Origin: Burkholderiaceae bacterium
GTDB taxonomy: Bacteria; Pseudomonadota; Gammaproteobacteria; Burkholderiales; Burkholderiaceae_C
DNA length: 64,000 nucleotides
Direction: 5' to 3'
Assembly (NCBI GenBank): GCA_017856435.1
Contig: JAFMFB010000010.1
Span: 1 to 64,000 of the forward strand
Part shown: positions 1-9,342 of the stretch, piece after piece
Layout: each line of letters starts with the position of its first letter
Position numbering within the stretch: the first letter of the stretch is position 1
Made by a program: the position numbers and the translations under genes
Notes under the pieces: model-generated
Told to the model about the DNA's origin: nothing
The model's input: only the letters and a program-made list of their open reading frames with translations
Databases searched by the model: none

Positions 1-283
1 CGGGCAGGTGCGATAACGGGGCAATCTCCAACTGGTCGTTGCTGGCAACCTTGGCAACATGGGTGCGGCATGTCCAGCGTGCCTGACCATTGACAGTCAT
101 GGCGCAGGATCCGCACATCCCTACTCTGCAAGCAAACCGATAAGCCAGCGAAGGCTCGAGGTGTCGCTGAATATGGGTCACAACATCCAGAACGGTCTGA
201 CTTTCATGGCGCGGAACTTCGTAACTGACGAAATCGCCAGCTTCTTTGCCACGCCAGACCTTGACCTGAAGATTTTTAGACAT
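1..283 (-). CDS. SdhB/FrdB-type iron-sulfur subunit, N-terminal part (runs off the window)
   Basis: The reverse strand encodes 94 residues starting MSKNLQVKVWRG and is open to the window edge, so the ORF track misses it. It contains a plant-type 2Fe-2S ferredoxin signature, C-x4-C-x2-C-x11-C (CRVGMCGSC and later WTC), at about residues 57-77. This is the N-terminal domain of succinate dehydrogenase/fumarate reductase iron-sulfur subunits, which pass electrons from a flavoprotein to quinone. The C-terminal domain with the other Fe-S clusters lies outside the window. The gene is divergent from a LysR regulator, so it may belong to a catabolic flavoenzyme complex rather than to housekeeping Sdh. 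The family is clear; the specific substrate is unknown. Confidence 0.8.
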   Translation of the reverse strand, partial: MSKNLQVKVWRGKEAGDFVSYEVPRHESQTVLDVVTHIQRHLEPSLAYRFACRVGMCGSCAMTVNGQARWTCRTHVAKVASNDQLEIAPLSHLP

Positions 284-336
284 GAGTGGATTCTGGTTGT
301 TTTTAGGAAAAATAAAAGCTAATAATCATTGCTATG

Positions 337-357
337 AGATAAAGAAATAGTTTATCT
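337..357. promoter_or_regulatory. Candidate LysR-type operator
   Basis: An inverted repeat with perfect 7-bp arms, AGATAAA and TTTATCT, separated by GAAATAG. It lies in the AT-rich gap between the divergent SdhB-like gene and the LysR gene, 20 bp upstream of the LysR start. It fits the dyad T-N11-A layout of LysR recognition sites. The assignment rests on position and symmetry only. Confidence 0.5.
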
Positions 358-377
358 AGAATATTGGAGTTTCATCC

Positions 378-1274
378 GTGGGTACTGTCAGAACCTGGAA
401 AACATTTTTGGCTGTGGCAAAGCATGGCAGCTTTGCGGCGGCGGGCAAAGAGGTTGGCCTGACTTCAGCTGCCGTCGGTCTGCAGATGCGTGCGCTGGAA
501 AGCGAGCTTAACCAGCAGTTATTCGACCGAAGTGCGCGGGCGGTTGTGCTCAATACAGCGGGCCGCAAGACGGTGCCCATGATCAAGGATCTGCTGGTGC
601 GTTACGAGTCGCTGGGCGTTGGCGGTGATCCCGATGAACCGATGGGAACGGTGGCGGTGGGGGCCCTGGTGTCTGCCTTGATGGGGTCGTTTGCAGATGC
701 CCTGTGGAATATCCGGAAGCAATATCCAAAACTTGAGGTCCGCCTGCGTGCGGGCATGTCGGCTGACTTCACACGTCAAGTCGAGCGGGGAGAGCTGGAT
801 GCTGCGGTAGTGATTCAATCACCACATCCCTTGCCGGCGAACCTGATTTGGACACCGTTGTACAGCGAGCCGATGGTTTTGGTGGTACCCCGTAAGCCTC
901 ATTTTGATATGCCATCAGATGGCTCTCAGATGCTCTCGCAGTGCCCGTTTATTCGCTTTGATCCAAGCACCTGGAGTGGCTATTTGGTGCGCGAGGTCTT
1001 GAGGCAATGTAAGGTCACGCCAAAGGAAGCCATGGAGCTCAATTCCTTTGAAGCGATTATTGAGATCGTGCGCCAGGGTTTTGGAATTGCCATTGTTCCC
1101 AAACTAGCCAACGTGGACTGGACACGAGATCAGGGGTTGCGAATCGTCTCCCTGTCTGGAGTGAAAGTTAAGCGAAGTGTTGGTCTGCTCGAGCGAGCAA
1201 ATCATGCCCGTTCTGACTTTACCCTGGCGCTGAAAAAGTACTTCTCGACAAAAAAAGACCGATCCATCAGCTAG
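378..1274 (+). CDS. LysR-family transcriptional regulator
   Basis: A 298-residue protein with the standard LysR layout: an N-terminal winged helix-turn-helix (FLAVAKHGSFAAAGKEVGLT, then AVGLQMRALE and QLFDRSAR) and a substrate-binding domain from about residue 90 to the end. The start is GTG at 378, supported by GGAG eight bases upstream. The gene is divergent from the SdhB-like gene and convergent with the leftward sulfatase operon. The likely target is the divergent flavoenzyme/iron-sulfur gene through the dyad at 337-357. The family is certain; the inducer is unknown. Confidence 0.9.
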   Translation: MGTVRTWKTFLAVAKHGSFAAAGKEVGLTSAAVGLQMRALESELNQQLFDRSARAVVLNTAGRKTVPMIKDLLVRYESLGVGGDPDEPMGTVAVGALVSALMGSFADALWNIRKQYPKLEVRLRAGMSADFTRQVERGELDAAVVIQSPHPLPANLIWTPLYSEPMVLVVPRKPHFDMPSDGSQMLSQCPFIRFDPSTWSGYLVREVLRQCKVTPKEAMELNSFEAIIEIVRQGFGIAIVPKLANVDWTRDQGLRIVSLSGVKVKRSVGLLERANHARSDFTLALKKYFSTKKDRSIS

Positions 1275-1341
1275 TGAAACAGGCGTACTGTGCGCGGGCA
1301 ACTGCTTGCAGATCTCATATTCGTGTGGGGCCGGCAGCCAG

Positions 1342-1500
1342 TCAGCAATCATGTACTCCATGGTCTTCGAAGTGTTGAGCGGCTGAGATGCGTCTGATTG
1401 TTTGTCTGGCCACAAGCCAGACTTCTGCACCGGTCGCTCCAGGAACCGTTGCCATGGCACGACCGGCACCAGAATTGCCGCCAGTGACCCGAGCATGCCG
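1342..1500 (-). pseudogene. Remnant of a short-chain dehydrogenase N-terminus
   Basis: One reverse frame reads VTGGNSGAGRAMATV, then GATGAEVWLVAR, the TGxxxGxG Rossmann start and second beta strand of short-chain dehydrogenases. The frame has no nearby start codon (a TAG precedes it by about ten codons) and ends at a TGA after 48 codons, where a full protein would need about 250. The overlapping 130-aa ORF at 1104-1496 is another frame of the same stretch and runs into the LysR gene. It sits just downstream of the sulfatase operon and looks like a decayed last gene. A chance resemblance is possible because the match is short. Confidence 0.5.
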
Positions 1501-1521
1501 ACCTAGAGTAAGAGCCTACCT

Positions 1522-3123
1522 TTAACGTCCATCACATGCAGGCGTTACACCAAGGTCTGCCCTTGGGTCACGTGGGTGGTGGGGTGGAACCTCTGCGACA
1601 AACGGATAGCGCAGCCTTGCCTTGGTCGCAGTAGTGCTGGGATCAATCGCGCCGCGCACATAGCGCCGGGTAGCATCATCCACAGGCTGGTAGTCCCAAG
1701 CAGTCCAGCGACCCTGCAATAAGGCCTCTTGAGCGAAAAGACGTCGTTGCTGAGAAGCTAGGATAGTTTGCTCCAGCTCATCATAATTCCAGCGCTTCAT
1801 CACCTCGCCATGAAGTTTTGCCTGTCGAGCCGCATGGTCAGGCTGACCGGCCAGGTTGTGAAGTTCGTCAGGATCATTGTTAAGGTCGAACATCATGGGA
1901 GGATCATGTCTGCAGTGGACGTACTTGAAGCCATCCTGTCGCAAAATGCAGGCTGGCGCGAAAACACCTTCGCCAAGAAATTCCATCATCACGTCATCAC
2001 CGCGTGTAGTGTCTGTGCCGTGGAGCATGTCGGCGAAGCTAACTCCGTCCAGTGGGTCGATCGGTGCCACGGGATTGCCATCGGACACCAGATCATTGAA
2101 GGTCGGTAGCAGGTCCATCAGAGATACTCCGCGCTCCTCTGTGTGACCTTGCTTCAGTCCGGGGCCAGCCACGATCATGGGAATTCGAACCGAACCCTCG
2201 AATGGCTGAAATTTGAACCACGAACCTCGCTCTCCCAGCATCTCGCCATGATCCGAGACGATGAAGACATATGTATTTTGGGTGGTGCCAGTTCGATCCA
2301 ACACTTCCAGCAATCTGCCGACTTGCGCGTCGAAGTACGAGGTCATTGCGTAATAGGCGTGCCGGGCGATGCGCAGCTGCTCTTCAGAAATGTCATGTTC
2401 ATCAACCCGGATGGTGTAGGCGTAGCGTTGCGACCACGGATCACGGTCGGCAATCGGGATGAAGGGTACTCGAGGCAGATCTATCTTTTCATGCTCGTAC
2501 AAATCCCAGAATTTTTTTGTTGTGATGAAGGGGTTGTGAGGATGGGTAAACGATGCCCAAAGCATGAAGGGGCGTTTATCACTGCTGCGAACATGGTCAT
2601 GGAGCCACTGCTCAGCTTTGTAGGCGACCTCCTCGTCATAATCAATTTGCATGTTACGCTCACATAGACCCGCTTCGACGATCGAGCGCAGGCTCATGCG
2701 TGATGGCGCATAAGGTTGCCTCGTCTGGGTCCAGTCAGCGGTCCAGCCAAAATCAGAGGGGTAGATGTCAGTGGTCACCCGCTCTTCGAAGCCATGCAGT
2801 TGATCAGCGCCAGCAAAGTGCATCTTGCCAGACAGGCAGGTTCGATAGCCTTGATGTCGGAGGTAATGTGCAAGCGTTAAGGTGGACGAAGGAAAATCGC
2901 CGGCATTGTCATAGGCGGCAACAGCTGAAGACAGTCTACCCGTCAGCATGGCAGCCCGTGAGGGAGCGCAAACCGGGTTATTGCAATAGGCGTTAAGAAA
3001 AGTGACGCCTCGCTCTGCCAGACGGTTCATGTTGGGTATGGCGTGAGCGCTACCACCGTACATCGGAAGTACCTTGGCTGTCAGTTGATCAGCTTGAATT
3101 ACAAGAATATTAGGTTTTGACAT
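1522..3123 (-). CDS. Type I sulfatase, choline-sulfatase (BetC) family
   Basis: A 533-residue arylsulfatase-fold enzyme. Cys52 in VCAPSRAAMLTGR is the C-x-P-S-R site whose cysteine is converted to formylglycine. N-terminal NILVIQADQ supplies metal-binding Asp, and VSDHGEMLGERG the second metal site. The stretch LSGKMHFAGADQLHGFEE followed by TTDIYPSDFGW is characteristic of choline sulfatases, and the C-terminal extension also fits BetC. No signal peptide is seen, so it should act in the cytoplasm on an imported sulfate ester. It is last in an apparent operon after the HpsN-like dehydrogenase and a Bug protein. No betaine aldehyde genes are nearby, so choline-O-sulfate is plausible but not proven. 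Confidence 0.85.
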   Translation of the reverse strand: MSKPNILVIQADQLTAKVLPMYGGSAHAIPNMNRLAERGVTFLNAYCNNPVCAPSRAAMLTGRLSSAVAAYDNAGDFPSSTLTLAHYLRHQGYRTCLSGKMHFAGADQLHGFEERVTTDIYPSDFGWTADWTQTRQPYAPSRMSLRSIVEAGLCERNMQIDYDEEVAYKAEQWLHDHVRSSDKRPFMLWASFTHPHNPFITTKKFWDLYEHEKIDLPRVPFIPIADRDPWSQRYAYTIRVDEHDISEEQLRIARHAYYAMTSYFDAQVGRLLEVLDRTGTTQNTYVFIVSDHGEMLGERGSWFKFQPFEGSVRIPMIVAGPGLKQGHTEERGVSLMDLLPTFNDLVSDGNPVAPIDPLDGVSFADMLHGTDTTRGDDVMMEFLGEGVFAPACILRQDGFKYVHCRHDPPMMFDLNNDPDELHNLAGQPDHAARQAKLHGEVMKRWNYDELEQTILASQQRRLFAQEALLQGRWTAWDYQPVDDATRRYVRGAIDPSTTATKARLRYPFVAEVPPHHPRDPRADLGVTPACDGR

Positions 3124-3149
3124 GCTGTCTCAGAATGGTTAATGGAAAT

Positions 3150-4124
3150 TCATTGAAGTTTGATGCCGGCGGACTGTACGAAATTCACCCAGTACTTGTG
3201 TTCAGCTTGCACAAAGGCCGAAAAATCACTGGCAGTGCTACCAACAGGGGAGTCGCCTTGCGCTTGTAACTTGCGTTTGACCTCAGTGCTGTTCAATGCC
3301 TTGCGGGCTGAAGCGTTCAGTCTTTCAATGGTGGCCGCTGGCGTACCCTTGGGGGCCCACAAGCCGAACCAGGTTGAGACATTGACACCCAAGACGCCAG
3401 CTTCTTTCAGGGTGGGAACATCTGGCAGGGCGTCCATGCGAGCATCACCTGTTACAGCCAGGGCTTTCAGCTTGGCCGACCTGATATGAGGCATCACCAA
3501 CTGCGGATTGGCAATGATGTAATTTGCTTCACCAGAGAGCAGGGCCGTGATGGCTTGTGGCCCGCCCTTGTAGGGGACGTGAAGTACTTCAATGCCTGCG
3601 GCCGAGCGGAATGCTTCCCCGGCAATGTGGACCGCCGTGCCGTTACCAGTGGATGCATAGTTCAACTTTCCCGGCTCTGATTTGGCCTTCGTTACAAGTT
3701 CTGCGACCGAGCTGACTTTCAGTTGCAGCGAACTGGTCAGGACAAGTGGGCTGCTTGTGAGCTGTGAAATTGGGGCAAAGTCACCCAGTGGGTCATAGGG
3801 CAGCTTCGGATAGATCCCGGCAGCAATGGCGTGAGTGGCCACCGATCCAAGAAGAATCGTGTACCCGTCAGCTGCAGTGCGCGCAACCATACTGGAACCC
3901 AGGGTTCCACCGGCCCCTGGTCGGTTATCAACGATCACCGGTTGACCCAGGTCGCCCCTCATTTCTTCAGCGATACTGCGGGCCACGAGGTCCAGTGCAC
4001 CGCCTGCAGGGAAGGGTACGACAATGGTGACAGCCTTGGATGGAAAAGGTTGCGCATTGACCCAACTGCTGGCAAAAACCAAGGCCAAAGTAACAAGCGA
4101 ACGGACAAATCGGTAGTGGTTCAT
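3150..4124 (-). CDS. Bug-family periplasmic solute-binding protein
   Basis: A 324-residue protein with a Sec signal peptide (MNHYRFVRSLVTLALVFASSWVNAQ) followed by the Bug/TctC hallmark FPSKAVTIVVPFPAGGALDLVAR and DNRPGAGGTLG. Such proteins bind carboxylates or related small anions and feed tripartite tricarboxylate transporters. A strong GAGGAG ribosome site precedes the start. It lies 42 bp downstream of the HpsN-like gene and 26 bp upstream of the sulfatase, so it probably binds the substrate of that operon. No TctA/TctB membrane subunits occur in the window; it must share them with another locus. Confidence 0.9.
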   Translation of the reverse strand: MNHYRFVRSLVTLALVFASSWVNAQPFPSKAVTIVVPFPAGGALDLVARSIAEEMRGDLGQPVIVDNRPGAGGTLGSSMVARTAADGYTILLGSVATHAIAAGIYPKLPYDPLGDFAPISQLTSSPLVLTSSLQLKVSSVAELVTKAKSEPGKLNYASTGNGTAVHIAGEAFRSAAGIEVLHVPYKGGPQAITALLSGEANYIIANPQLVMPHIRSAKLKALAVTGDARMDALPDVPTLKEAGVLGVNVSTWFGLWAPKGTPAATIERLNASARKALNSTEVKRKLQAQGDSPVGSTASDFSAFVQAEHKYWVNFVQSAGIKLQ

Positions 4125-4166
4125 TAAAACTCCTCAGTAGTGATTTACGGAACTTGAATTGGGAAA

Positions 4167-5540
<1,374 letters not shown>

Positions 5541-5772
5541 TCAAGCCGGTCAGTTTGTAGGCTGGCAGGCTTCTTATTTCGCCCCATCCGGCCAGCGCCA
5601 AGGAAGGATCTTGGATGCAGCCAAAACAATTTCAGCAACCACTAGCAAGGCATGTTTGCATCATCTCCTAGTTCCAGGCAAACAATTGCAGGTGCAAGTT
5701 GAATCCAGGCCAGAGAAGTGGTTTTCAACAGGCTGGAATTTTTTGTCTTGGTAAGGGGCTGAGACGATTTTT

Positions 5773-5786
5773 TGTAAGCGCTTTCA
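5773..5786. promoter_or_regulatory. LacI/GalR-type operator, distal copy
   Basis: TGTAAGCGCTTTCA matches the LacI-family consensus TGnAAnCGnnnnCA with the palindromic core AAGCGCTT. It lies 121 bp upstream of the lacI start chosen here and about 290 bp from the hpsN start, and it pairs with a second copy exactly 99 bp away. Confidence 0.7.
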
Positions 5787-5871
5787 TTATTGATCAAAAA
5801 AATACCCCGTCAACCCTCCTAGATCAAATTTATATTGGGGTTTCCACTGAGGAGATTGCGCCGATCCGTTT

Positions 5872-5885
5872 TGAAAGCGCGTACA
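5872..5885. promoter_or_regulatory. LacI/GalR-type operator, proximal copy
   Basis: TGAAAGCGCGTACA matches TGnAAnCGnnnnCA. It ends eight bases before the chosen lacI start codon, so a bound repressor would block lacI transcription (autoregulation). Its presence argues against the upstream start in the ORF track. Confidence 0.65.
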
Positions 5886-5893
5886 TTAATAGG

Positions 5894-6934
5894 ATGTCAA
5901 AGATACCCAGCATGCGACCCAAAATCGATTTGGTTGCCAAGCGTGCGGGTGTTTCTACGGCCACAGTCTCCCGCGTTTTAAACAAGCCTGATACGGTCCG
6001 TGATACCCTGAGAAAAAAGGTTCTTGACGCAGTCACTGAGCTTGGTTACGTACCACACGCAGGCGCAAGAGCTTTGATGTTACAGCGATCCGGAACCATT
6101 GGTGCCGTTTTTCCCACCATCGATAATGCGATTTTTTCCCAGGCAATTGATGCTTTGCAAAGGCGTCTTACTCAAGAAGATTTTCAATTGCTTGTGGCAA
6201 CCAGCGGCTTCGATCCTGAAGCGGAAAGAAAGCAGGTACTTAACCTAGTCGCGCGAGGAGTGGATGCGCTTGTGCTTTGCGGCTTCAGTCAATCCACGAA
6301 GTTGCTGCGTTTTATCAATCAGCAGGGGCTTGCATGTGTTCATGTCATGGTTCACCCTGGGCGAAAGGGGAGTCTGAGTGTTGGTTTTGACAATGCCGCT
6401 GCCATGCGCCAAGTCACACGATATTTATTGGACTTAGGGCATCGACGGATTGCCATGCTGGCCGGAGTGACACGCCACAATGACAGAGCCCTACAGCGGC
6501 TTGAGGGGGTTCGGGAGGCTTTGCAAAGTGAAAACATTTCGATGCCTGACAATTTTCTGGTGGAGTGCCCCTACACCCTGGATAAGGCGCGCGAAGGTAT
6601 GAGAAGTTTGATGCGCCAAAAGTCTCGGCCGACAGCGGTGATTTGCGGTAACGACGTGCTGGCTTTTGGAGCTCTGCTGGAGGCTTCACATTTGGGGATG
6701 AGAGTGCCACAGGATGTTTCCCTGGTTGGATTTGATGATCTGGAAATGGCAAAGCACTTGCAGCCAGCATTGACGACGGTCAGGGTGCCTACAGAGCACA
6801 TGTGGAGTTTGGCCGCCGAGCGTTTGCTTGCCTCGTTGAGAAATGAGAATGTTCAGTCTCAGACGGAGGTAGACATTGCGTTGGTTGTGCGCCAGTCCTG
6901 CGGCCCCCCGCACACCAAAGATTCTTCTAGGTAA
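5894..6934 (+). CDS. LacI-family transcriptional repressor
   Basis: From ATG 5894 the protein has 346 residues. The N-terminal LacI helix-turn-helix reads IDLVAKRAGVSTATVSRVLN; a periplasmic-binding-protein-like effector domain follows (about residues 60-346). The ORF track starts 65 codons upstream, but that part has no LacI homology and overlaps two operators. Another ATG at 5912 is possible. The gene is divergent from hpsN and convergent with the GntR gene. It probably controls the hpsN-Bug-sulfatase operon and itself through the paired sites at 5773 and 5872. The effector is unknown; a C3 sulfonate or sulfate ester is a reasonable guess. Confidence 0.88.
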   Translation: MSKIPSMRPKIDLVAKRAGVSTATVSRVLNKPDTVRDTLRKKVLDAVTELGYVPHAGARALMLQRSGTIGAVFPTIDNAIFSQAIDALQRRLTQEDFQLLVATSGFDPEAERKQVLNLVARGVDALVLCGFSQSTKLLRFINQQGLACVHVMVHPGRKGSLSVGFDNAAAMRQVTRYLLDLGHRRIAMLAGVTRHNDRALQRLEGVREALQSENISMPDNFLVECPYTLDKAREGMRSLMRQKSRPTAVICGNDVLAFGALLEASHLGMRVPQDVSLVGFDDLEMAKHLQPALTTVRVPTEHMWSLAAERLLASLRNENVQSQTEVDIALVVRQSCGPPHTKDSSR

Positions 6935-6954
6935 ACCGACCCAGCCCTTAGGTC

Positions 6955-7743
6955 TTATTTTTTCGCCAGAGTATTGACGTAATCATGGTGCCTGGTGTTG
7001 ATGGTCGACACGCGATATTCAACCGGACGGTCCTCAAAGCTCAAGGCCAACCGATGTACCTCCATGACTGGAGCGCCAAGAGGTACACCCAACACCCGTG
7101 CGCTGTTTCGGTTGGCACTGACGGCCCGTGCACGTTCTTGAGCTCGCAAGACGGTGATCCCGAAATCTGTTTGGTATAGGCCATAGATGGTGTTGGGTCG
7201 TTCTATGAATCGTTTCTCAGTTAACTGACGAAACAATGTGACTGACAAGACGAGCTGATCATGCATGACCACTTGATCTTGAAGTAAAAGTCGATTCTCT
7301 ATGCGAAATACGAAGTCGCTAGCCTTGATGCGCAAGGCCATGGCCTCTTCTTCGGTGGGCACAGCTTTTTCGAAATGAATGCATTCGATACTGGGATATT
7401 CATCCCGACGATCGAGCACTTCATCACCAAAGGTCCAGCGGGGTTCAACATGAAAAAATTGAAATAAGAACCGAGCCGGGTTGTGAGGCGCCACAAAAGT
7501 GCCTTTACCCTGGCGACGAATCAGGACATGCTCATGCACCAACTCATCGACTGCGTGTCGCAGGGTGCCGATGCTGATCCCTAAGGCGCTGGCCAATGAG
7601 GCTTCGCTCGGCAAAGTCTCGCTAGGTCCATAGTGTCGGGCTTCAATCAATTTTTGCAGTTCGCGCTTGGCCTGTCGGTACAGGGGTTCTGTCTCTTCAG
7701 GGGCAAGCGCATTAGGCAGGACGGCTTGGGATTTCGCTTTCAT
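6955..7743 (-). CDS. GntR-family regulator with UTRA domain (probable regulator of suyAB)
   Basis: A 262-residue HutC-type GntR protein. The N-terminal winged HTH is LPSEASLASALGISIGTLRHAVDEL, then RRQGKGTFV, and the C-terminal UTRA effector domain ends EYRVSTINTRHHDYV. ATG 7743 (MKAKSQAV) is chosen; the longer ORF-track start would run through the palindromic operator at 7777. The gene is divergent from suyA with a 117-bp gap containing a perfect palindrome and a promoter-like pair, so it should control sulfolactate breakdown. The genes for sulfolactate lyase are commonly next to a regulator, but this one's effector is inferred only. Confidence 0.88.
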   Translation of the reverse strand: MKAKSQAVLPNALAPEETEPLYRQAKRELQKLIEARHYGPSETLPSEASLASALGISIGTLRHAVDELVHEHVLIRRQGKGTFVAPHNPARFLFQFFHVEPRWTFGDEVLDRRDEYPSIECIHFEKAVPTEEEAMALRIKASDFVFRIENRLLLQDQVVMHDQLVLSVTLFRQLTEKRFIERPNTIYGLYQTDFGITVLRAQERARAVSANRNSARVLGVPLGAPVMEVHRLALSFEDRPVEYRVSTINTRHHDYVNTLAKK

Positions 7744-7776
7744 AAGGCAGATTTGAGCATGAACTGGACAGACATA

Positions 7777-7796
7777 CAAGTCATATATATGACTTG
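7777..7796. promoter_or_regulatory. Perfect 20-bp palindrome, probable GntR operator
   Basis: CAAGTCATATATATGACTTG is its own reverse complement over all 20 bases. It sits between the divergent GntR and suyA genes and ends one base before the TTGACA of the suyA promoter, where a regulator could block or recruit polymerase. Confidence 0.75.
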
Positions 7797-7797
7797 A

Positions 7798-7825
7798 TTG
7801 ACAGCGCTGGAACAATCCTTAAACT
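7798..7825 (+). promoter_or_regulatory. Probable sigma-70 promoter of suyAB-slcC-comC
   Basis: TTGACA at 7798-7803 and TAAACT at 7820-7825 with a 16-bp spacer. Transcription would start near 7832, giving a short leader with GGAG at 7852 before the suyA ATG at 7861. Confidence 0.55.
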
Positions 7826-7860
7826 CACATCCCGGTTCAACAGTAAACCCTGGAGCATTA

Positions 7861-8142
7861 ATGATTCATTTTGTATTACACGATGCCAAAGACACCGTGG
7901 CTGTCGTCGTTGTTGAAGGTGTGAAGTCGGGGGACGACCTGACCGGCTGGATCATGGATGAGGACAAGACCATTCAGATCAAGGCCAAACAGGATATTCC
8001 TATCGGACACAAAATTGCGCTGAAGGAAATGAGTGCTGGCGATACCGTCTGGAAATACGGGATCGATATGGGCAAAGTTATTGCACCCATTCAGGTGGGT
8101 CAGCATGCCCATGTTCACAACATCAAGACCAAGCGTTGGTAA
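7861..8142 (+). CDS. suyA: (R)-sulfolactate sulfo-lyase, small subunit
   Basis: A 93-residue SAF-domain protein of the altronate dehydratase (UxaA) N-terminal family: [31 protein letters not shown], and IGHKIA-type SAF core, ending [12 protein letters not shown]. With SuyB it splits (R)-sulfolactate into pyruvate and sulfite in the cytoplasm. ATG 7861 is chosen because GGAG lies five bases upstream; the ORF track's longer TTG-start form overlaps the promoter. It is first in suyA-suyB-slcC-comC. UxaA-like fusions act on sugar acids, but the split small/large form next to sulfolactate dehydrogenases supports SuyA. Confidence 0.87.
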   Translation: MIHFVLHDAKDTVAVVVVEGVKSGDDLTGWIMDEDKTIQIKAKQDIPIGHKIALKEMSAGDTVWKYGIDMGKVIAPIQVGQHAHVHNIKTKRW

Positions 8143-8159
8143 GCACAAAGGAATTCAAC

Positions 8160-9335
8160 ATGTCAGTGATTGATAAAAACACAACGTTTCTTGGCTACCG
8201 CCGGGAAAATGGCCGGGTTGGCGTGCGTAACCACGTCATCATTCTTCCGCTGGATGACTTGTCCAATGCGGCGGCAGAGGCTGTGGCACACAACATCAAA
8301 GGGACTTTGGCGATTCCGCATCCCTATGGTCGTCTTCAGTTTGGTGCCGACCTAGATTTGCATTTCCGAACCCTGATTGGCACTGGTTGCAACCCGAACG
8401 TGGCCGCCGTGGTCGTGATCGGTATCGAGGATGGCTGGACCAAGAAAGTGGTTGACGGCATTGCTGCCACAGGCAAGCCCGTCACCGGCTTTGGCATCGA
8501 AGGCCATGGCGACCATGAGACCATCATGAAGGCCAGCAAGGTAGCCCGCGAATATGTGCAGTGGGCCAGCGAGAAGCAGCGCGAGGTGTGCGGCATCTCC
8601 GAGCTGTGGGTCAGCACCAAGTGTGGCGAGAGTGACACCACCAGCGGCTGCGGCGCTAACCCCACAGTGGGCAACGCCTTCGACAAGCTGCACCCGCTTG
8701 GCAACTATCTGTGCTTTGGTGAAACCAGCGAGATCACCGGGGGTGAGAGCATTGTTGCAGCGCGCTGCAAAACGCCCGAAGTCGCCGAGCAATTCATGTT
8801 CATGTTCAACCGTTACCAGGACATGATCAATCGTCACAAGACCAGTGATTTGTCCGAAAGTCAGCCGACCAAAGGCAATATCGCCGGTGGTTTGACCACG
8901 ATTGAGGAAAAAGCGCTTGGAAACATTCAGAAGATCGGCAAAAAATGTACGGTTGACGGAGTCATTGACAAAGCCGAAATGCCAACCCATCCGGGTCTGT
9001 GGTTCATGGACTCCTCTTCAGCGGCAGCCGAGATGGTGACCCTGTGCGCCGCGTCCGGTTATGCCGTGCACTTCTTCCCCACAGGCCAGGGCAATGTGAT
9101 TGGCAACCCAATCCTGCCTGTGATCAAGATCTGCGCCAATCCCCGGACTGTGCGGACCATGAGCGAGCATATCGATGTGGATAGCTCGGGCCTGCTACAG
9201 CGCGAAATGACGCTGGACCAGGCAGGCGACAAGCTGCTCGAGTGCATGCTGCGTACAGCCAACGGTCGGCTGACAGCTGCCGAGGCATTGGGGCATCGCG
9301 AGTTTGTACTGACGCGTCTTTACGAATCGGCCTGA
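8160..9335 (+). CDS. suyB: (R)-sulfolactate sulfo-lyase, large subunit
   Basis: A 391-residue UxaA/GarD C-terminal-family protein: [24 protein letters not shown] at the start, [43 protein letters not shown] and [21 protein letters not shown]. The conserved cysteines and histidines bind the divalent or ferrous metal in this family. ATG 8160 with AAAGGA about seven bases upstream is used; the ORF track adds eight residues overlapping suyA. It forms the lyase with SuyA, releasing sulfite from (R)-sulfolactate. No sulfite dehydrogenase or exporter gene lies nearby, so sulfite handling must be encoded elsewhere. Confidence 0.88.
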   Translation: MSVIDKNTTFLGYRRENGRVGVRNHVIILPLDDLSNAAAEAVAHNIKGTLAIPHPYGRLQFGADLDLHFRTLIGTGCNPNVAAVVVIGIEDGWTKKVVDGIAATGKPVTGFGIEGHGDHETIMKASKVAREYVQWASEKQREVCGISELWVSTKCGESDTTSGCGANPTVGNAFDKLHPLGNYLCFGETSEITGGESIVAARCKTPEVAEQFMFMFNRYQDMINRHKTSDLSESQPTKGNIAGGLTTIEEKALGNIQKIGKKCTVDGVIDKAEMPTHPGLWFMDSSSAAAEMVTLCAASGYAVHFFPTGQGNVIGNPILPVIKICANPRTVRTMSEHIDVDSSGLLQREMTLDQAGDKLLECMLRTANGRLTAAEALGHREFVLTRLYESA

Positions 9336-9342
9336 GCTGGTC

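Noticed and set aside
1104-1496. A 130-aa reverse ORF overlapping the LysR 3' end
   Set aside because: It runs deep into the LysR gene, and the dehydrogenase-like signal lies in another frame; treated as part of a decayed region.
1522-3123. Choline-O-sulfate to glycine betaine pathway
   Set aside because: Only the sulfatase is present; no choline or betaine aldehyde dehydrogenase or BetI-like regulator is nearby.
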